A stretch of 64,000 bases of DNA from contig CP070825.1 of assembly GCA_020344415.1 (NCBI GenBank), positions 3,758,412 to 3,822,411 on the forward strand, read 5' to 3'. Origin of the DNA: Candidatus Aminicenantota bacterium (GTDB taxonomy: Bacteria > Acidobacteriota > Aminicenantia > Aminicenantales > Aminicenantaceae). The notes under the pieces were generated by a model. It ran no database searches, had not been told where the DNA came from, and was given only the letters and a program-made list of their open reading frames with translations. Below, one piece after another: positions 34,953 to 43,611 of this stretch; the stretch's first letter is position 1; every line of letters begins with the position of its first letter. The translations under genes were made by a program, and so were the position numbers.

Positions 34953-35812
34953 TCATTTATACCCCTCTGATATTGCTCCCGGGACAAAGTATTTACTAGA
35001 AGCGATGGGCAGCGTTTCTTGAGTGCAACTAAACATTTCTTTGCTTTTCCTCGATCCCGAAAGAGCCCAAAAACAGCTGAGCCTGTTCCGCTGACTAAGG
35101 ATAACTCTGATCCTTGGCGTCTAAGAAGGCTCCAGATGACTTTGAGTTGAGGATATAAGCTAAATATCGTCTCTTCTAATCTATTTTCTAATAAGTCAAA
35201 TTTTCTGTCCGCCAAAAACTTGATAATTTTACTGTCTTTATCTTCTGAAGTCAAGGACAAGCGAAATTGATTGTAAACGTGGGCTGTCAAGATTGAAAAA
35301 GAGGGGAGTGCCAAAATACAGGGAATAAGATCAAGGTCTGGCAGAGGGATGATCTGGTCTCCCCGACCTAAACCTAAACACAATCCTCCTTCCAAAAAAA
35401 AAGGCACATCCGCACCCAGCGTCTTCCCCATCTCCATCAATTCTTCTCTCTCTAGATGTAACTCCCAGATTTTGTTCATAGAAAAAAGTGTCATAGCCGC
35501 ATTGCTGCTGCCTCCTCCCAAGCCTTTCCCCGGAGGAATTTTCTTCACTGTTCGAATCTCCACTCCGCTGGGAATCCGGAACTTCTCTTTGAGGAGCGCC
35601 GCTGCTTTGAAAATAAGGTTTTCCTTGTCCCATGGCACCCTTTTATCGTCTCCTTTTAAGACGATTTTGTTGCTCGACGTGGGAAGAAACTGTATGACAT
35701 CATAGAAATCTATAGTCTGGAAGAGGGTTCTGATCTCATGATAATTATCTTCCCTCCTGCTGACTACTTCTAAGCCAAGATTAATCTTGGCAAAAGACTT
35801 AATTCTCATCAC
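34943..35812 (-). CDS. ispE: 4-diphosphocytidyl-2-C-methyl-D-erythritol kinase
   Basis: Fourth MEP-pathway enzyme, a GHMP kinase phosphorylating CDP-methylerythritol. The 289-residue protein starts MMRIKSFAKINLGLEV, has the ATP loop PPGKGLGGGSSNAAMTL and a late VSGTGSAVFGLF motif. Its last codons and TAG lie within the tRNA-Gln gene, so a read-through transcript carries both. The start overlaps the lipoprotein gene upstream by 14 bases, a tight coupling. Confidence 0.96.
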   Translation of the reverse strand: MMRIKSFAKINLGLEVVSRREDNYHEIRTLFQTIDFYDVIQFLPTSSNKIVLKGDDKRVPWDKENLIFKAAALLKEKFRIPSGVEIRTVKKIPPGKGLGGGSSNAAMTLFSMNKIWELHLEREELMEMGKTLGADVPFFLEGGLCLGLGRGDQIIPLPDLDLIPCILALPSFSILTAHVYNQFRLSLTSEDKDSKIIKFLADRKFDLLENRLEETIFSLYPQLKVIWSLLRRQGSELSLVSGTGSAVFGLFRDRGKAKKCLVALKKRCPSLLVNTLSREQYQRGINDGV

Positions 35813-36533
35813 TTTTGTCGAACATCTTCTCGATTTCAGCCCAGCTCTTTTCCTTAAATTTTTCTAAAAAAGCAACAGAAAATGCTTCTTTTTTTATGGG
35901 CTGGTTAAGTTTTATCTTAAGGACCTTATGGCGCCCTCTGCTCAAAGGGTGTCGAAAAATGAGCGCGCGTGCAAAGGGTGTATCTTTGAAAAATTCTTGG
36001 ACTTCGAAAAAAAGGTCTTCTCTTTGACCTGCCAATACTCTGCCTTTTTCGTCTTTCTCAAGATTCCAACTCTCCAACCAAACCTCTCTTTCAGCTGTGA
36101 TATCATTCCATCCCCATTGACCGCTCAAGAAAGAAATCATCTCATAGAGATTTACCCTGAAACCCAAAAACTTCTGGATAATCTCTTCCTCTTCTCCCTG
36201 CCAATAGACTCTCTTTGAGGGAAGCACAAAAAATGCACTCTTCTCGACAATGACGATCTGATAGAGGGTTTTCCCGAACCAGTTTGAAACTTCAATCCTC
36301 CCCTGATTGGGAAGATGAAACAGGAAGGAAAATTTGGACCGAGTCTTCTCTTGTTCCCCTGTAATCCTTATGGATGCATATCCCTCAATACTGTCGATCT
36401 TTGAAGGAAGAGGAAGGAGTGAGACTCTGGAGGGGATACAATTTACAAAAAAGGATAAACAAAAAAAAACTGATATAAAGAGTAACATCTTTATAACCTG
36501 GGAATTTCTTCTGCATCCTAAATGTTCCTTCAT
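35799..36533 (-). CDS. LolB-like outer-membrane lipoprotein
   Basis: The 244-residue predicted lipoprotein has a signal with lipobox FVNC, then a soluble part with repeated beta-strand patterns (SIEGYASIRITGEQEK, KFSFLFHLPNQGRIEVSNWFGKTLYQIVIV, FVLPSKRVYWQGE). This resembles LolB/DUF4292-type lipoproteins, which receive lipoproteins at the outer membrane; LolB also precedes ispE and prs in many genomes, which supports the call. Start ATG 36533 follows AGGA. ATG 36548 and 36488 are alternatives. Confidence 0.7.
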   Translation of the reverse strand: MKEHLGCRRNSQVIKMLLFISVFFCLSFFVNCIPSRVSLLPLPSKIDSIEGYASIRITGEQEKTRSKFSFLFHLPNQGRIEVSNWFGKTLYQIVIVEKSAFFVLPSKRVYWQGEEEEIIQKFLGFRVNLYEMISFLSGQWGWNDITAEREVWLESWNLEKDEKGRVLAGQREDLFFEVQEFFKDTPFARALIFRHPLSRGRHKVLKIKLNQPIKKEAFSVAFLEKFKEKSWAEIEKMFDKSDEN

Positions 36534-36594
36534 TAATATCCTACTCATAGCTTTTTGACGAGAAAAAGCAAACAGCTATCTGAAAGAAACGAAA

Positions 36595-36613
36595 CTGAAT
36601 CAGCTCCATTCAG
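36595..36613 (-). terminator. Possible terminator hairpin before the lolB-like gene
   Basis: CTGAAT and ATTCAG form a 6-bp stem with a 7-base loop, followed on the minus strand by a T-rich stretch with interruptions. It would weakly separate the 128-residue gene upstream from the lolB-ispE operon. Confidence 0.3.
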
Positions 36614-36633
36614 AACGACTCTTCCTAGAGAGG

Positions 36634-37020
36634 CTATTTGTTCCCAATGTTGTATTTAGTCTTTTTTTCCTCCTGTATCTCTTGTCCGTCTTGACCCTCT
36701 ACTAGGGAAAAACCATAATCCTGTGTTTTCACCTTCATTCTATTCTCGATAATCTCTTTCTCCCTGGTATCGCTGGCCTTGGAGAATCTATGAGCGTGGG
36801 CTTTCCCCTCCGGCTTCTTCCCTTTGGCTCCAACTTTGGTCCCCCCATTATCAAGCTTAAAACCATAATCATCTGTTTTAATCTTACCTTTCTTCTTCCG
36901 AAGAACTGGATAAAGAGGAGATTTAAGTCTTTTGCCAAAGCACGAAAGATTCGGATTAAAGATCAAAAGAAGTACGAACGCGCCGAAAATGATTAATATT
37001 CCATAAATTCCCCAGCTCAT
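36634..37020 (-). CDS. Small membrane protein with a repeated KxKTxDYGFxL motif (128 aa)
   Basis: I do not recognise the family. Residues 1-22 are one membrane span (GIYGILIIFGAFVLLLIF). The rest is a charged soluble tail. The motif KIKTDDYGFKLDNGG near residue 45 returns as KVKTQDYGFSLVEGQ near residue 98, so the tail is an internal duplication with a basic Lys/Gly spacer. The duplicated unit may be a binding motif. A near-consensus promoter lies 59 bases before the start, so it has its own transcript. Confidence 0.6.
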   Translation of the reverse strand: MSWGIYGILIIFGAFVLLLIFNPNLSCFGKRLKSPLYPVLRKKKGKIKTDDYGFKLDNGGTKVGAKGKKPEGKAHAHRFSKASDTREKEIIENRMKVKTQDYGFSLVEGQDGQEIQEEKKTKYNIGNK

Positions 37021-37078
37021 CTTTTACCTCTTCATGAGAAGGAACGTCTATCTATCGTAAACAACTATAGTCAAAATA

Positions 37079-37107
37079 ATTATATGCTTGACCTCAGAGT
37101 TAGTCAA
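37079..37107 (-). promoter_or_regulatory. Promoter of the 128-residue membrane protein gene
   Basis: On the minus strand TTGACT (37107-37102), a 17-base spacer and a perfect TATAAT (37084-37079) form a near-consensus sigma-70 promoter about 60 bases before the gene. Confidence 0.75.
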
Positions 37108-37299
37108 CAAAAGATGGGGTGTTTAAAAGCAGAGGGGACGTTCCTGATAGGAATACTCTTTCTTACCTATCTGTAGAAATAAATCTGAATTGAAAGGGTG
37201 CTCCCAGAGATAACCTCCTCATTTATCAACGTTGTGATAGTTTATCCCCGAAGGTTGGCATATTAAGAGAAGTAGATCAAAGGGATCGTATTATTTCTT

Positions 37300-37431
37300 T
37301 CAAGCCTCTTCCCGATCCTTCTGGAAATCGGAAATCTTGGACCTTACTTTCTCTTCGCCAAAATAAAATCCAATAAAGAAACCAGAGGCCACAACAAGAA
37401 GTGCCATTAAAGTTTTGAATATATCTCTCAT
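37300..37431 (-). CDS. Small single-span membrane protein (43 aa), unknown
   Basis: An open frame of 43 codons starts at ATG 37431, seven bases after GGAGGAAGG, and ends at TGA 37302-37300. It reads MRDIFKTLMALLVVASGFF and then a charged tail ending in KDREEA. One hydrophobic span (about residues 7-25) is followed by a Lys/Glu/Asp helix. The sequence recalls tiny YtxH-like membrane proteins, but no family assignment is possible. The strong ribosome-binding site is the main support. Confidence 0.6.
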   Translation of the reverse strand: MRDIFKTLMALLVVASGFFIGFYFGEEKVRSKISDFQKDREEA

Positions 37432-37483
37432 CTTAACCTTCCTCCGCAATTTTTAATTAAATCCAAAAAAAAGTCAACAGCAA

Positions 37484-37573
37484 GGGGAGAGGCTACTTTT
37501 TTCTTTTGTCACTGCGAGAGACCGAAAGGAGCGTGGCAATCTCAAGAGATAGGGAAAAAAGTAACCTGCCCCC
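37484..37573. repeat. Short element with inverted GGCTACTTTTTTC ends around a CACTGCGAG..GCAATCTC core
   Basis: The left end (37484-37503) and the inverted right end (37551-37573) share the AGGyTACTTTTTTC word also found at 22696. Between them lies CACTGCGAGAGACCGAAAGG..GCAATCTC (about 37510-37542), a palindromic core of the kind seen in many bacterial dispersed repeats. It is not coding. Confidence 0.6.
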
Positions 37574-37626
37574 TTTTTCTTGCTTGCTGATGAGTCAGAC
37601 TGCCTGATGAATACCCTTTTTCACGA

Positions 37627-37680
37627 GAGAAAATGGGGACTGTCCCCTTTCTTGAGAAAATGGGGACTGTCCCCTTTCTT
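37627..37680 (+). repeat. Two tandem 27-bp units with a GGGGACTGTCCCC palindrome
   Basis: Bases 37627-37653 and 37654-37680 are identical. Each contains GGGGACTGTCCCC, a 6-bp stem palindrome flanked by A and T runs, and so resembles a short bidirectional hairpin. A related palindrome lies at 43871. Confidence 0.7.
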
Positions 37681-37764
37681 GAGGGAGCTGGTTTCTAGGA
37701 TTTGATTTTTCCCTCTTTTCCCTGTATATTTTTTCTATATATCTATCGCAGGATACCAACAAAA

Positions 37765-39198
37765 ATGAGGAAAAAAACTTTAGCTGTCTTACTCACTCTA
37801 TCCCTCTGTGTTTCGCTAACCTGGTCCCAGGGAATAAGGAAAGCGGTCTATGCAGGAAGTTGGTACGAAAAAACCCCAGAGAAGCTCTCTCGCCAAATAG
37901 ATTTTTTCCTTCAGAATGTTAAACAAGAGCCTCTCCCTTCAAAAAGCATTGTAGCCCTAATAGCACCTCATGCGGGGCATGTCTTCTCCGGTCCTGTAGC
38001 AGCTTTCTCTTACAGCTTGGTTCAGGGAAAAGATTATGAAACAGTCGTGATAATTGCTCCTTCCCATCGCTACGGATTTGAGGGGTGCTCTATTTATCTT
38101 AAGGGTGGCTATGAGACACCTCTGGGGGTGGCAAAAATCGATGAAATCCTCGCCTCACAAATTTCTAAAGCGTCTGGCTTTAAATATATTCCAGAAGCTC
38201 ATTCAGAAGAGCACTCTGTGGAAATCCAGCTTCCTTTCATCCAAAAAACTCTCCCCCAGGCAAAAATAGTCCCCATCGTTATGGGCTATCAAATAAAACA
38301 GACCATCTCTACTCTGTCCAATGCGTTAGCCAAGATCCTGCCTGATAAAAATGTACTAGTTGTCGCCTCCACAGATATGTCTCACCAATTACCAAAGAAA
38401 AGAGCCAACTATATTGATACTAATACAGCTTCCCTCATTAAAGACTTTAAGACAAATACACTCATCAGGAAGATCGAAAGAAGAGAAAACATCATGTGCG
38501 GTGGAGGGCCTGTCGTATCCACCCTTCTTTATGCCCAAAAGAGGGGAGACACAAAAGCCCATATTCTCCATTACGCAGACTCTTCCCAGTATGGAAGCTC
38601 AGAAAATAATGTTGTCGGGTATCTGGCCGCAGCCATCTATACTGATGTTAAAGCTCCAGAGTTTTCCCTAACTCCAGAGGAAAAAAAAGAGCTGCTCCAC
38701 ATTGCCCGTGAAGCCATCAAACTTCTTGTTCTAGAAAATAAGTTATTAAATTATGAGCCTCAAAATTCTAAGCTATTAACCAAGAGAGGGGCTTTCGTAA
38801 CATTGAAAAAAAGAAGTCGCCTGAGAGGGTGCATAGGGTTTATAGAGCCTGTTATGCCCCTTTACCAAACTGTCATACAGGCTGCACTCTATGCAGCATG
38901 CAGAGATCAAAGATTTTCTCCTGTCACGCCTGAGGAACTCAAGGATCTAGAAATAGAAATCTCCGTGCTTTCGCCTCTAAAAAAAATTAAAAATCCCCGT
39001 CTCGTCAAAGTCGGAAAACATGGCCTTGTAATTTCAATGGGGGACAAAAAAGGCCTCCTCTTGCCTCAAGTTCCAGTTGAAAATCAATGGTCGAGAGAAA
39101 CATTCCTCCAGCAGGCCTGCCTGAAATCGGGTCTTCGCCCTGATGCCTGGAAACGAGGAGCCGAAATCTACATTTTTGAAGCCATCGTTTTCCATTAG
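37765..39198 (+). CDS. Exported MEMO-AMMECR1 fusion (AmmeMemoRadiSam proteins B and A)
   Basis: The 477-residue product has a signal peptide (MRKKTLAVLLTLSLCVSLTW). A MEMO-like domain follows (about 23-290) with metal-site candidates in IAPHAGH (His69), IAPSHRY (His101), STDMSH and MCGGG. The AMMECR1 domain (about 300-477) contains RLRGCIGFIEP and EIEISVLSPL. In many prokaryotes these are separate genes next to a radical-SAM partner; here they are fused, secreted, and no radical-SAM gene is adjacent. Function is unknown. Start ATG 37765 has a weak AGGA. The upstream in-frame start would spoil the signal peptide. Confidence 0.88.
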   Translation: MRKKTLAVLLTLSLCVSLTWSQGIRKAVYAGSWYEKTPEKLSRQIDFFLQNVKQEPLPSKSIVALIAPHAGHVFSGPVAAFSYSLVQGKDYETVVIIAPSHRYGFEGCSIYLKGGYETPLGVAKIDEILASQISKASGFKYIPEAHSEEHSVEIQLPFIQKTLPQAKIVPIVMGYQIKQTISTLSNALAKILPDKNVLVVASTDMSHQLPKKRANYIDTNTASLIKDFKTNTLIRKIERRENIMCGGGPVVSTLLYAQKRGDTKAHILHYADSSQYGSSENNVVGYLAAAIYTDVKAPEFSLTPEEKKELLHIAREAIKLLVLENKLLNYEPQNSKLLTKRGAFVTLKKRSRLRGCIGFIEPVMPLYQTVIQAALYAACRDQRFSPVTPEELKDLEIEISVLSPLKKIKNPRLVKVGKHGLVISMGDKKGLLLPQVPVENQWSRETFLQQACLKSGLRPDAWKRGAEIYIFEAIVFH

Positions 39199-39289
39199 GC
39201 TGCCGCGCTCATAACTACTTATCCGGATATAACCGCTACCCTCTGTCTCTCTATCACCTGGCTTCTTGCTTCGAGGCTACCCAACGCTC

Positions 39290-39317
39290 TTGATTAATGC
39301 CCATTCTCTGCTATAAT
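39290..39317 (+). promoter_or_regulatory. Promoter of the FmdB-like gene
   Basis: TTGATT at 39290-39295, a 16-base spacer and a perfect TATAAT at 39312-39317 lie 44 bases before the ATG at 39361. Confidence 0.7.
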
Positions 39318-39360
39318 AACGATTCAGTGGTCTTAGACTCTTTAACTCGGGGTATAAAGA

Positions 39361-39639
39361 ATGCCTATTTACGAATATAAATGTCTAAAATGCGGATCAG
39401 TGCTTGAGGTTCTGCAGAAAATTAGCGATCGGCCTTTGAAAAAATGTCCAAAATGCAAAGGCCCTCTTAAAAAGGTCATCTCGCCTCCAGCTCTTCAATT
39501 TAAAGGCAATGGATGGTATATAACAGATTACGCTCAAAAGAAAAAGCCAGAAAGGGAACCAAAAGCAGAATCAAAAACCAAGAAGGAAAAAGATTCTGCT
39601 CAGAAAAAAAAGAGTTCCTCCCCGTCCGCTTCTGAATAA
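39361..39639 (+). CDS. FmdB-family zinc-ribbon protein
   Basis: A 92-residue protein whose first 45 residues are the FmdB/CxxC-SSSS zinc ribbon: MPIYEYKCLKCG, then KCPKCKGPLKKVISPPALQFKG with two Cys pairs. The second half is a Lys/Glu/Ser-rich tail. Family members are annotated as putative regulators, but the role is not established. It sits alone behind its own promoter, ahead of the heptose genes. Confidence 0.88.
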   Translation: MPIYEYKCLKCGSVLEVLQKISDRPLKKCPKCKGPLKKVISPPALQFKGNGWYITDYAQKKKPEREPKAESKTKKEKDSAQKKKSSSPSASE

Positions 39640-39687
39640 TCAGATTCACTTTTCTCTCTAGCATCAAATTCATGAGCACCTTTTGAA

Positions 39688-39795
39688 ATGATACATCTGG
39701 AACGTCATGTTGGGGTAACAACCGATGGAAAAGAGGAATTTGAAGCTGCCTCCGATCTAATGAGCCTTTTTGACAAGAATGACTTTAGGGAATAA
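39688..39795 (+). CDS. Possible 35-residue reading frame before waaF, unsupported by a ribosome site
   Basis: ATG 39688 to TAA 39795 encodes 35 residues starting MIHLERHVGVTTDGKEEF with protein-like composition. No Shine-Dalgarno is visible, and the frame is closed by TGA just upstream. It could be a tiny gene coupled to waaF, or the remnant of a larger one. Confidence 0.25.
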   Translation: MIHLERHVGVTTDGKEEFEAASDLMSLFDKNDFRE

Positions 39796-39805
39796 AATTG
39801 AGAAC

Positions 39806-40813
39806 ATGAAGATTATTGTCCGAGCTCCAAACTGGATCGGGGATGCCGTTCTTTCTGTACCTTCTATAGAAAGCTTGAGTAAAAATTTTCCCCGGGCTCA
39901 AATATGGGTCGCTGCGACAGAGTGGGTAAAAGATTTATTCACCTCGTATGATTTTATAAAGGGAGTAGTTTCTCTTTCGGATCTGAATACTTTAAAGGGC
40001 ATAAGAAACTCAGCCCAAAACCTAAAGAAATCTCGTTTCGAGACTGGGGTTCTTCTTACAAATTCCTTTTCTTCTGCTTTCCTCTTTTACCTGGCAAAGA
40101 TTCCTGAGCGTTGGGGATACGTGAGAGACGGAAGAGGCCTTCTCTTAACCCGGGGAGTTTCACCAAAAGGCCAAGGAAAGCTCTCTCATCAATTGAATTA
40201 TTATCTTGAACTCATCTCTGGTTTAAGCCTAAAGACATACCCCCCAGAAATAAGCCTTCCCTTGACTCAGGACGAGATGAGCCAAGCTAAGGAAAGGCTC
40301 CTTTCCTTAAATGTTGATCTAGGAAAGCCTCTTGTCTTACTCAATCCTGGCGCTTCCTATGGTCCTGCCAAAAGATGGCCGGCTTCAAGATTTGCAGAGC
40401 TGGCTAGTCTGTATCAGCAAAGAAAGAACGTGGAGATCCTCATTATTGGCTCTTCAGATGAATCTGAGTTGGCTGAATCCATAGTCTCTTCTATGCCAAA
40501 AAAACCGCTCAGCCTCGTAGGCAAAACAAGCCTTCGTCTTCTCGCTGGCCTGATCAGCCATGCAGCTCTATTCATCACAAACGACTCTGGACCCATGCAC
40601 CTAGCCAATGCCTTGAAAATACCAGTAACGGCTATTTTCGGACCAACAGATCCACGGCTTACAGGCCCTTTTCAAGAGCCTGCTGTGGTGCTCAAGAAGG
40701 ATGTTCCCTGCTGGCCTTGCTCCTATAGAGAATGCCCGTTTGACCACGGCTGCATGAGGAAGATTGGACCAGAGGAAGTCTTCGAGGCCGGCCAAAAATT
40801 CCTGTCATTATGA
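39806..40813 (+). CDS. waaF: ADP-heptose:LPS heptosyltransferase (WaaF-like)
   Basis: A GT9-family glycosyltransferase adding heptose to the lipopolysaccharide inner core. The 335-residue protein starts MKIIVRAPNWIGDAVLSVPS and has LLNPGASYGPAKRWPASRFAEL, the GT9 loop FITNDSGPMHLANAL, and AIFGPTDPRLTGPF with the Cys-rich CWPCSYRECPFDHGC near the end, all typical of heptosyltransferase II. Start ATG 39806 is preferred, since earlier in-frame starts (TTG 39770, ATG 39779) lack family homology. It overlaps gmhB by 4 bases. Confidence 0.92.
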   Translation: MKIIVRAPNWIGDAVLSVPSIESLSKNFPRAQIWVAATEWVKDLFTSYDFIKGVVSLSDLNTLKGIRNSAQNLKKSRFETGVLLTNSFSSAFLFYLAKIPERWGYVRDGRGLLLTRGVSPKGQGKLSHQLNYYLELISGLSLKTYPPEISLPLTQDEMSQAKERLLSLNVDLGKPLVLLNPGASYGPAKRWPASRFAELASLYQQRKNVEILIIGSSDESELAESIVSSMPKKPLSLVGKTSLRLLAGLISHAALFITNDSGPMHLANALKIPVTAIFGPTDPRLTGPFQEPAVVLKKDVPCWPCSYRECPFDHGCMRKIGPEEVFEAGQKFLSL

Positions 40814-41412
40814 TGAAGAAAAGAGCAGTCTTTCTCGATAGAGACGGAACCATCAATAGAGATGTCGGATTCCCCTCCTCTTACGATTTAATAGAAATAT
40901 ATTCCTACAGTTTCGAAGCGGTGAGAAAAATAAAAGAAGCCGACATGTTGGCGGTTATCACGACTAACCAATCTGGAATAGGGCGAGGATTAATACAAGA
41001 GAAAGATCTTCACCTGATCCATAAAAAACTAAAGGATACATTTGCTGAACACAATATTTATTTTGATGGCATTTATTATTGTCCTCACTACCTTTCTTCC
41101 TCCATCGCTCGCTACAACAAGGACTGCCTCTGCCGAAAACCAAATCCCGGGAGGGCAATTCAAGCTGCCGCAGACTTAAACATCGATATGAAAAAATCAT
41201 ATATGGTGGGGGATAAGGTGGAAGATGTTCTTTTTGGGCTAAATATCCAAGCCAAACCCATACTCGTCCTTACAGGTTTTGGTCAGAAATCACTCCCAAT
41301 TCTCGAAGAGAAAGGGATTAAGCCTGCTCATGTCGCCTCGACCCTTCTTGATGCTGTAAATTGGATCTTGGAGAGAGAAAGAGAGTCGATCGCACCAAAG
41401 ATTAAAGGCTAG
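40810..41412 (+). CDS. gmhB: D-glycero-D-manno-heptose 1,7-bisphosphate 7-phosphatase
   Basis: A HAD phosphatase of the ADP-heptose pathway. The 200-residue protein has FLDRDGTINRDVGF (catalytic Asp pair), TTNQSGIGRG, a zinc-loop set CPHYLSSS..CLCRKPNPG, and SYMVGDKVEDVLFG. The Cys/His loop is shorter than in E. coli GmhB but is present. ATG overlaps the waaF stop as ATGATG. Together with waaF it shows that heptose is made for the core. Confidence 0.93.
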   Translation: MMKKRAVFLDRDGTINRDVGFPSSYDLIEIYSYSFEAVRKIKEADMLAVITTNQSGIGRGLIQEKDLHLIHKKLKDTFAEHNIYFDGIYYCPHYLSSSIARYNKDCLCRKPNPGRAIQAAADLNIDMKKSYMVGDKVEDVLFGLNIQAKPILVLTGFGQKSLPILEEKGIKPAHVASTLLDAVNWILERERESIAPKIKG

Positions 41413-41444
41413 CGTATATATCCTTACTGCCAATATTTGGGATC

Positions 41445-43598
41445 ATGATTAGATTCGACGACATCCTGGAAAAGGTTTCTTCTTCTTATAACGAGAAGGA
41501 CATCAATCTTCTCAAAAAAGCTTACGTCTTCGCTGCCCAAGCTCATAAGGGCCAAATCCGACGGTCTGGAGAACCGTACTTGAGCCACCCCTTAGAAGTA
41601 ACTAACATGTTGGCAGAGATGAGGCTTGATAAAACAACTCTAACAGCAGGCCTCCTTCATGACGTCTTGGAAGACACCGATGTAACCGCTGTCGACCTTA
41701 CGCAAGCTTTTGGCAAAGAAATTGCGCACCTGGTTGAGGGAATCACAAAAATCAGCCGTGTTCAGGACTCCTCTCCAGAAATACGACAAGCAGAAAGCAT
41801 CCGGAAAATTATCCTCACTATGACCGATGATTTGAGGGTCATTTTCATCAAACTGGCTGACAGGATTCACAATCTAAAAACCCTGAAGTTTTTGCCTGAA
41901 GACAAACAAAAACACATTGCCAAAGAAACCCTTGATATCTATGCCCCGATTGCCAACAGGCTTGGGATGGGACGAATTAAGGCCGAATTGGAAGACCTCT
42001 CCTTTCGGTATGTGGCACCAGAAGATTATTTCAAGGTCGCCTCAATGGTGGATCCACTCAGGGAAAGTGCAGAAAAAGAGCTCAAGAAAATCAAAAAGGC
42101 TTTAGGTAATCTAATGAAAGAAAACAATATTTCTGCAGAGATATTCTATCGCCTAAAAAGACTCTACAGCATTCACGCCAAAATGAACCGCCAGAATATT
42201 GGCTTTGATCAAGTCTATGATTTTATGGCATTAAGACTTATTGCTGATTCGGTCAAAAAATGTTATGCAGCCCTGGGAAGTATCCATCAAACCTGGCCTC
42301 ATATTCCTAATCGATTCAGGGATTTCATTGCCATGCCTAAGCCAAATCTCTATCAATCTCTCCACACAACTATAATCACAGAAAAAAAACAGACGATTGA
42401 AATCCAAATCCGAACAAAAGACATGCACAATTTAGCTGAAAACGGAATCTCTGCTCACTGGAAATATAAAGAGCCAGACCCTCAACACATCATGAAAGAA
42501 GATAAAAGGCTGAACTGGCTGAGAGAAATGGTTGAACTCTACAAAGAGCAAAAGAGCCCTCGGGAATTCTTGAAAAGCCTGAAAACAGATCTCATCCCCG
42601 AAGAGGTCTACGTATTTACACCTAAAGGAAAGGTTATAAGCCTCCCCCTGGGCGCCTCTGCCCTGGACTTCGCCTTTAAGATTCACACGGAAATAGGCTT
42701 ACATTGTTCAGGGGCAAAAATTAATGGTGAGTTTGCACCCTTGAAAAAAATCTTGAAGACCGGTGATATTGTCGAGATTCTGACCTCCTCCGAAAAACTG
42801 CCAAGCCGTGACTGGCTGAACATTGCTTTCACCTCGACAGCAAGACATCACATAAAACGCTGGCTCAACCTGCAAGACAAAATAAAAAATACAGCCCTTG
42901 GAAAAAAATTATGGGAGAAAGAAATAAAAATTTACGACCTCCCCTCAGGCTGGCTAGAGGAAGAGGATTCTTTAAGGAGTCTCTCAAAGCTCGCTAACGT
43001 CAGGATAAATAAGATCAAAGATTTTTACGCCCTTATAGGCTTCGGGAAAATTGTCCTGAATAAAAAATTTATGGAAAAACTCCTGCCGCCTGAAAAAGCT
43101 GCCAAGAAAAAAGAGACTCTCCTTAAAAAAGTGGTCACTAAGGTCGCCAAGAAGCCAAAACCTGAAATCCAAATAAAAGATGTCGAGGGATATATGCTTA
43201 ATCTAGCTAAATGCTGCTCTCCCATACGCGGGGAACCAGTTACCGGATATATCACTTCAGGAAAAGGAATAACAGTCCATTCATTGAGTTGCCCCTTAGT
43301 TACAAAAGAGATTCTTGATAGCGAACGGATGGTTGAAGTTTCTTGGGATGACTCCCCAGAAGGAAGCTTCAAAGGGAAGCTCCTGATTAAAGGCGAGGAT
43401 TCTCCTGGGGTTTTAGCTCGCCTCACCTCAGCTATTGCTCAACTGGAAGGGAATATAACCAAGGCAGAAGTGATTACTTTTGCGGATAAAAAAGCTCAGA
43501 TCAAAATCACCCTGATCATTCGGGATATAAAACATTTTGATACGATAATAAAGAAAATTTCAGCGATAAAAGAAATCTCTTATGTAGAAAGAATTTAA
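41445..43598 (+). CDS. Bifunctional (p)ppGpp synthetase/hydrolase, RelA/SpoT family
   Basis: Makes and degrades the alarmone (p)ppGpp. The 717-residue protein has the HD hydrolase domain (AAQAHKGQIRRSGEPYLSHPLEV, LLHDVLEDT), the synthetase domain (FDQVYDFMALRLI, RFRDFIAMPKPNLYQSLHT), a TGS domain (VYVFTPKGKVISLPLGASALDFAF), a Cys-containing central part (LAKCCSPIRGEP) and a C-terminal ACT domain (about 645-715). The intact HD motif suggests both activities, as in Rel/SpoT. It is the only such gene here and ends facing rpmB. Confidence 0.95.
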   Translation: MIRFDDILEKVSSSYNEKDINLLKKAYVFAAQAHKGQIRRSGEPYLSHPLEVTNMLAEMRLDKTTLTAGLLHDVLEDTDVTAVDLTQAFGKEIAHLVEGITKISRVQDSSPEIRQAESIRKIILTMTDDLRVIFIKLADRIHNLKTLKFLPEDKQKHIAKETLDIYAPIANRLGMGRIKAELEDLSFRYVAPEDYFKVASMVDPLRESAEKELKKIKKALGNLMKENNISAEIFYRLKRLYSIHAKMNRQNIGFDQVYDFMALRLIADSVKKCYAALGSIHQTWPHIPNRFRDFIAMPKPNLYQSLHTTIITEKKQTIEIQIRTKDMHNLAENGISAHWKYKEPDPQHIMKEDKRLNWLREMVELYKEQKSPREFLKSLKTDLIPEEVYVFTPKGKVISLPLGASALDFAFKIHTEIGLHCSGAKINGEFAPLKKILKTGDIVEILTSSEKLPSRDWLNIAFTSTARHHIKRWLNLQDKIKNTALGKKLWEKEIKIYDLPSGWLEEEDSLRSLSKLANVRINKIKDFYALIGFGKIVLNKKFMEKLLPPEKAAKKKETLLKKVVTKVAKKPKPEIQIKDVEGYMLNLAKCCSPIRGEPVTGYITSGKGITVHSLSCPLVTKEILDSERMVEVSWDDSPEGSFKGKLLIKGEDSPGVLARLTSAIAQLEGNITKAEVITFADKKAQIKITLIIRDIKHFDTIIKKISAIKEISYVERI

Positions 43599-43611
43599 GA
43601 TTTGAGGCGAA

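Noticed and set aside
37627..37680. Tandem 27-base units as a CRISPR array
   Set aside because: Only two units, directly adjacent without spacers, and no cas genes in the window.
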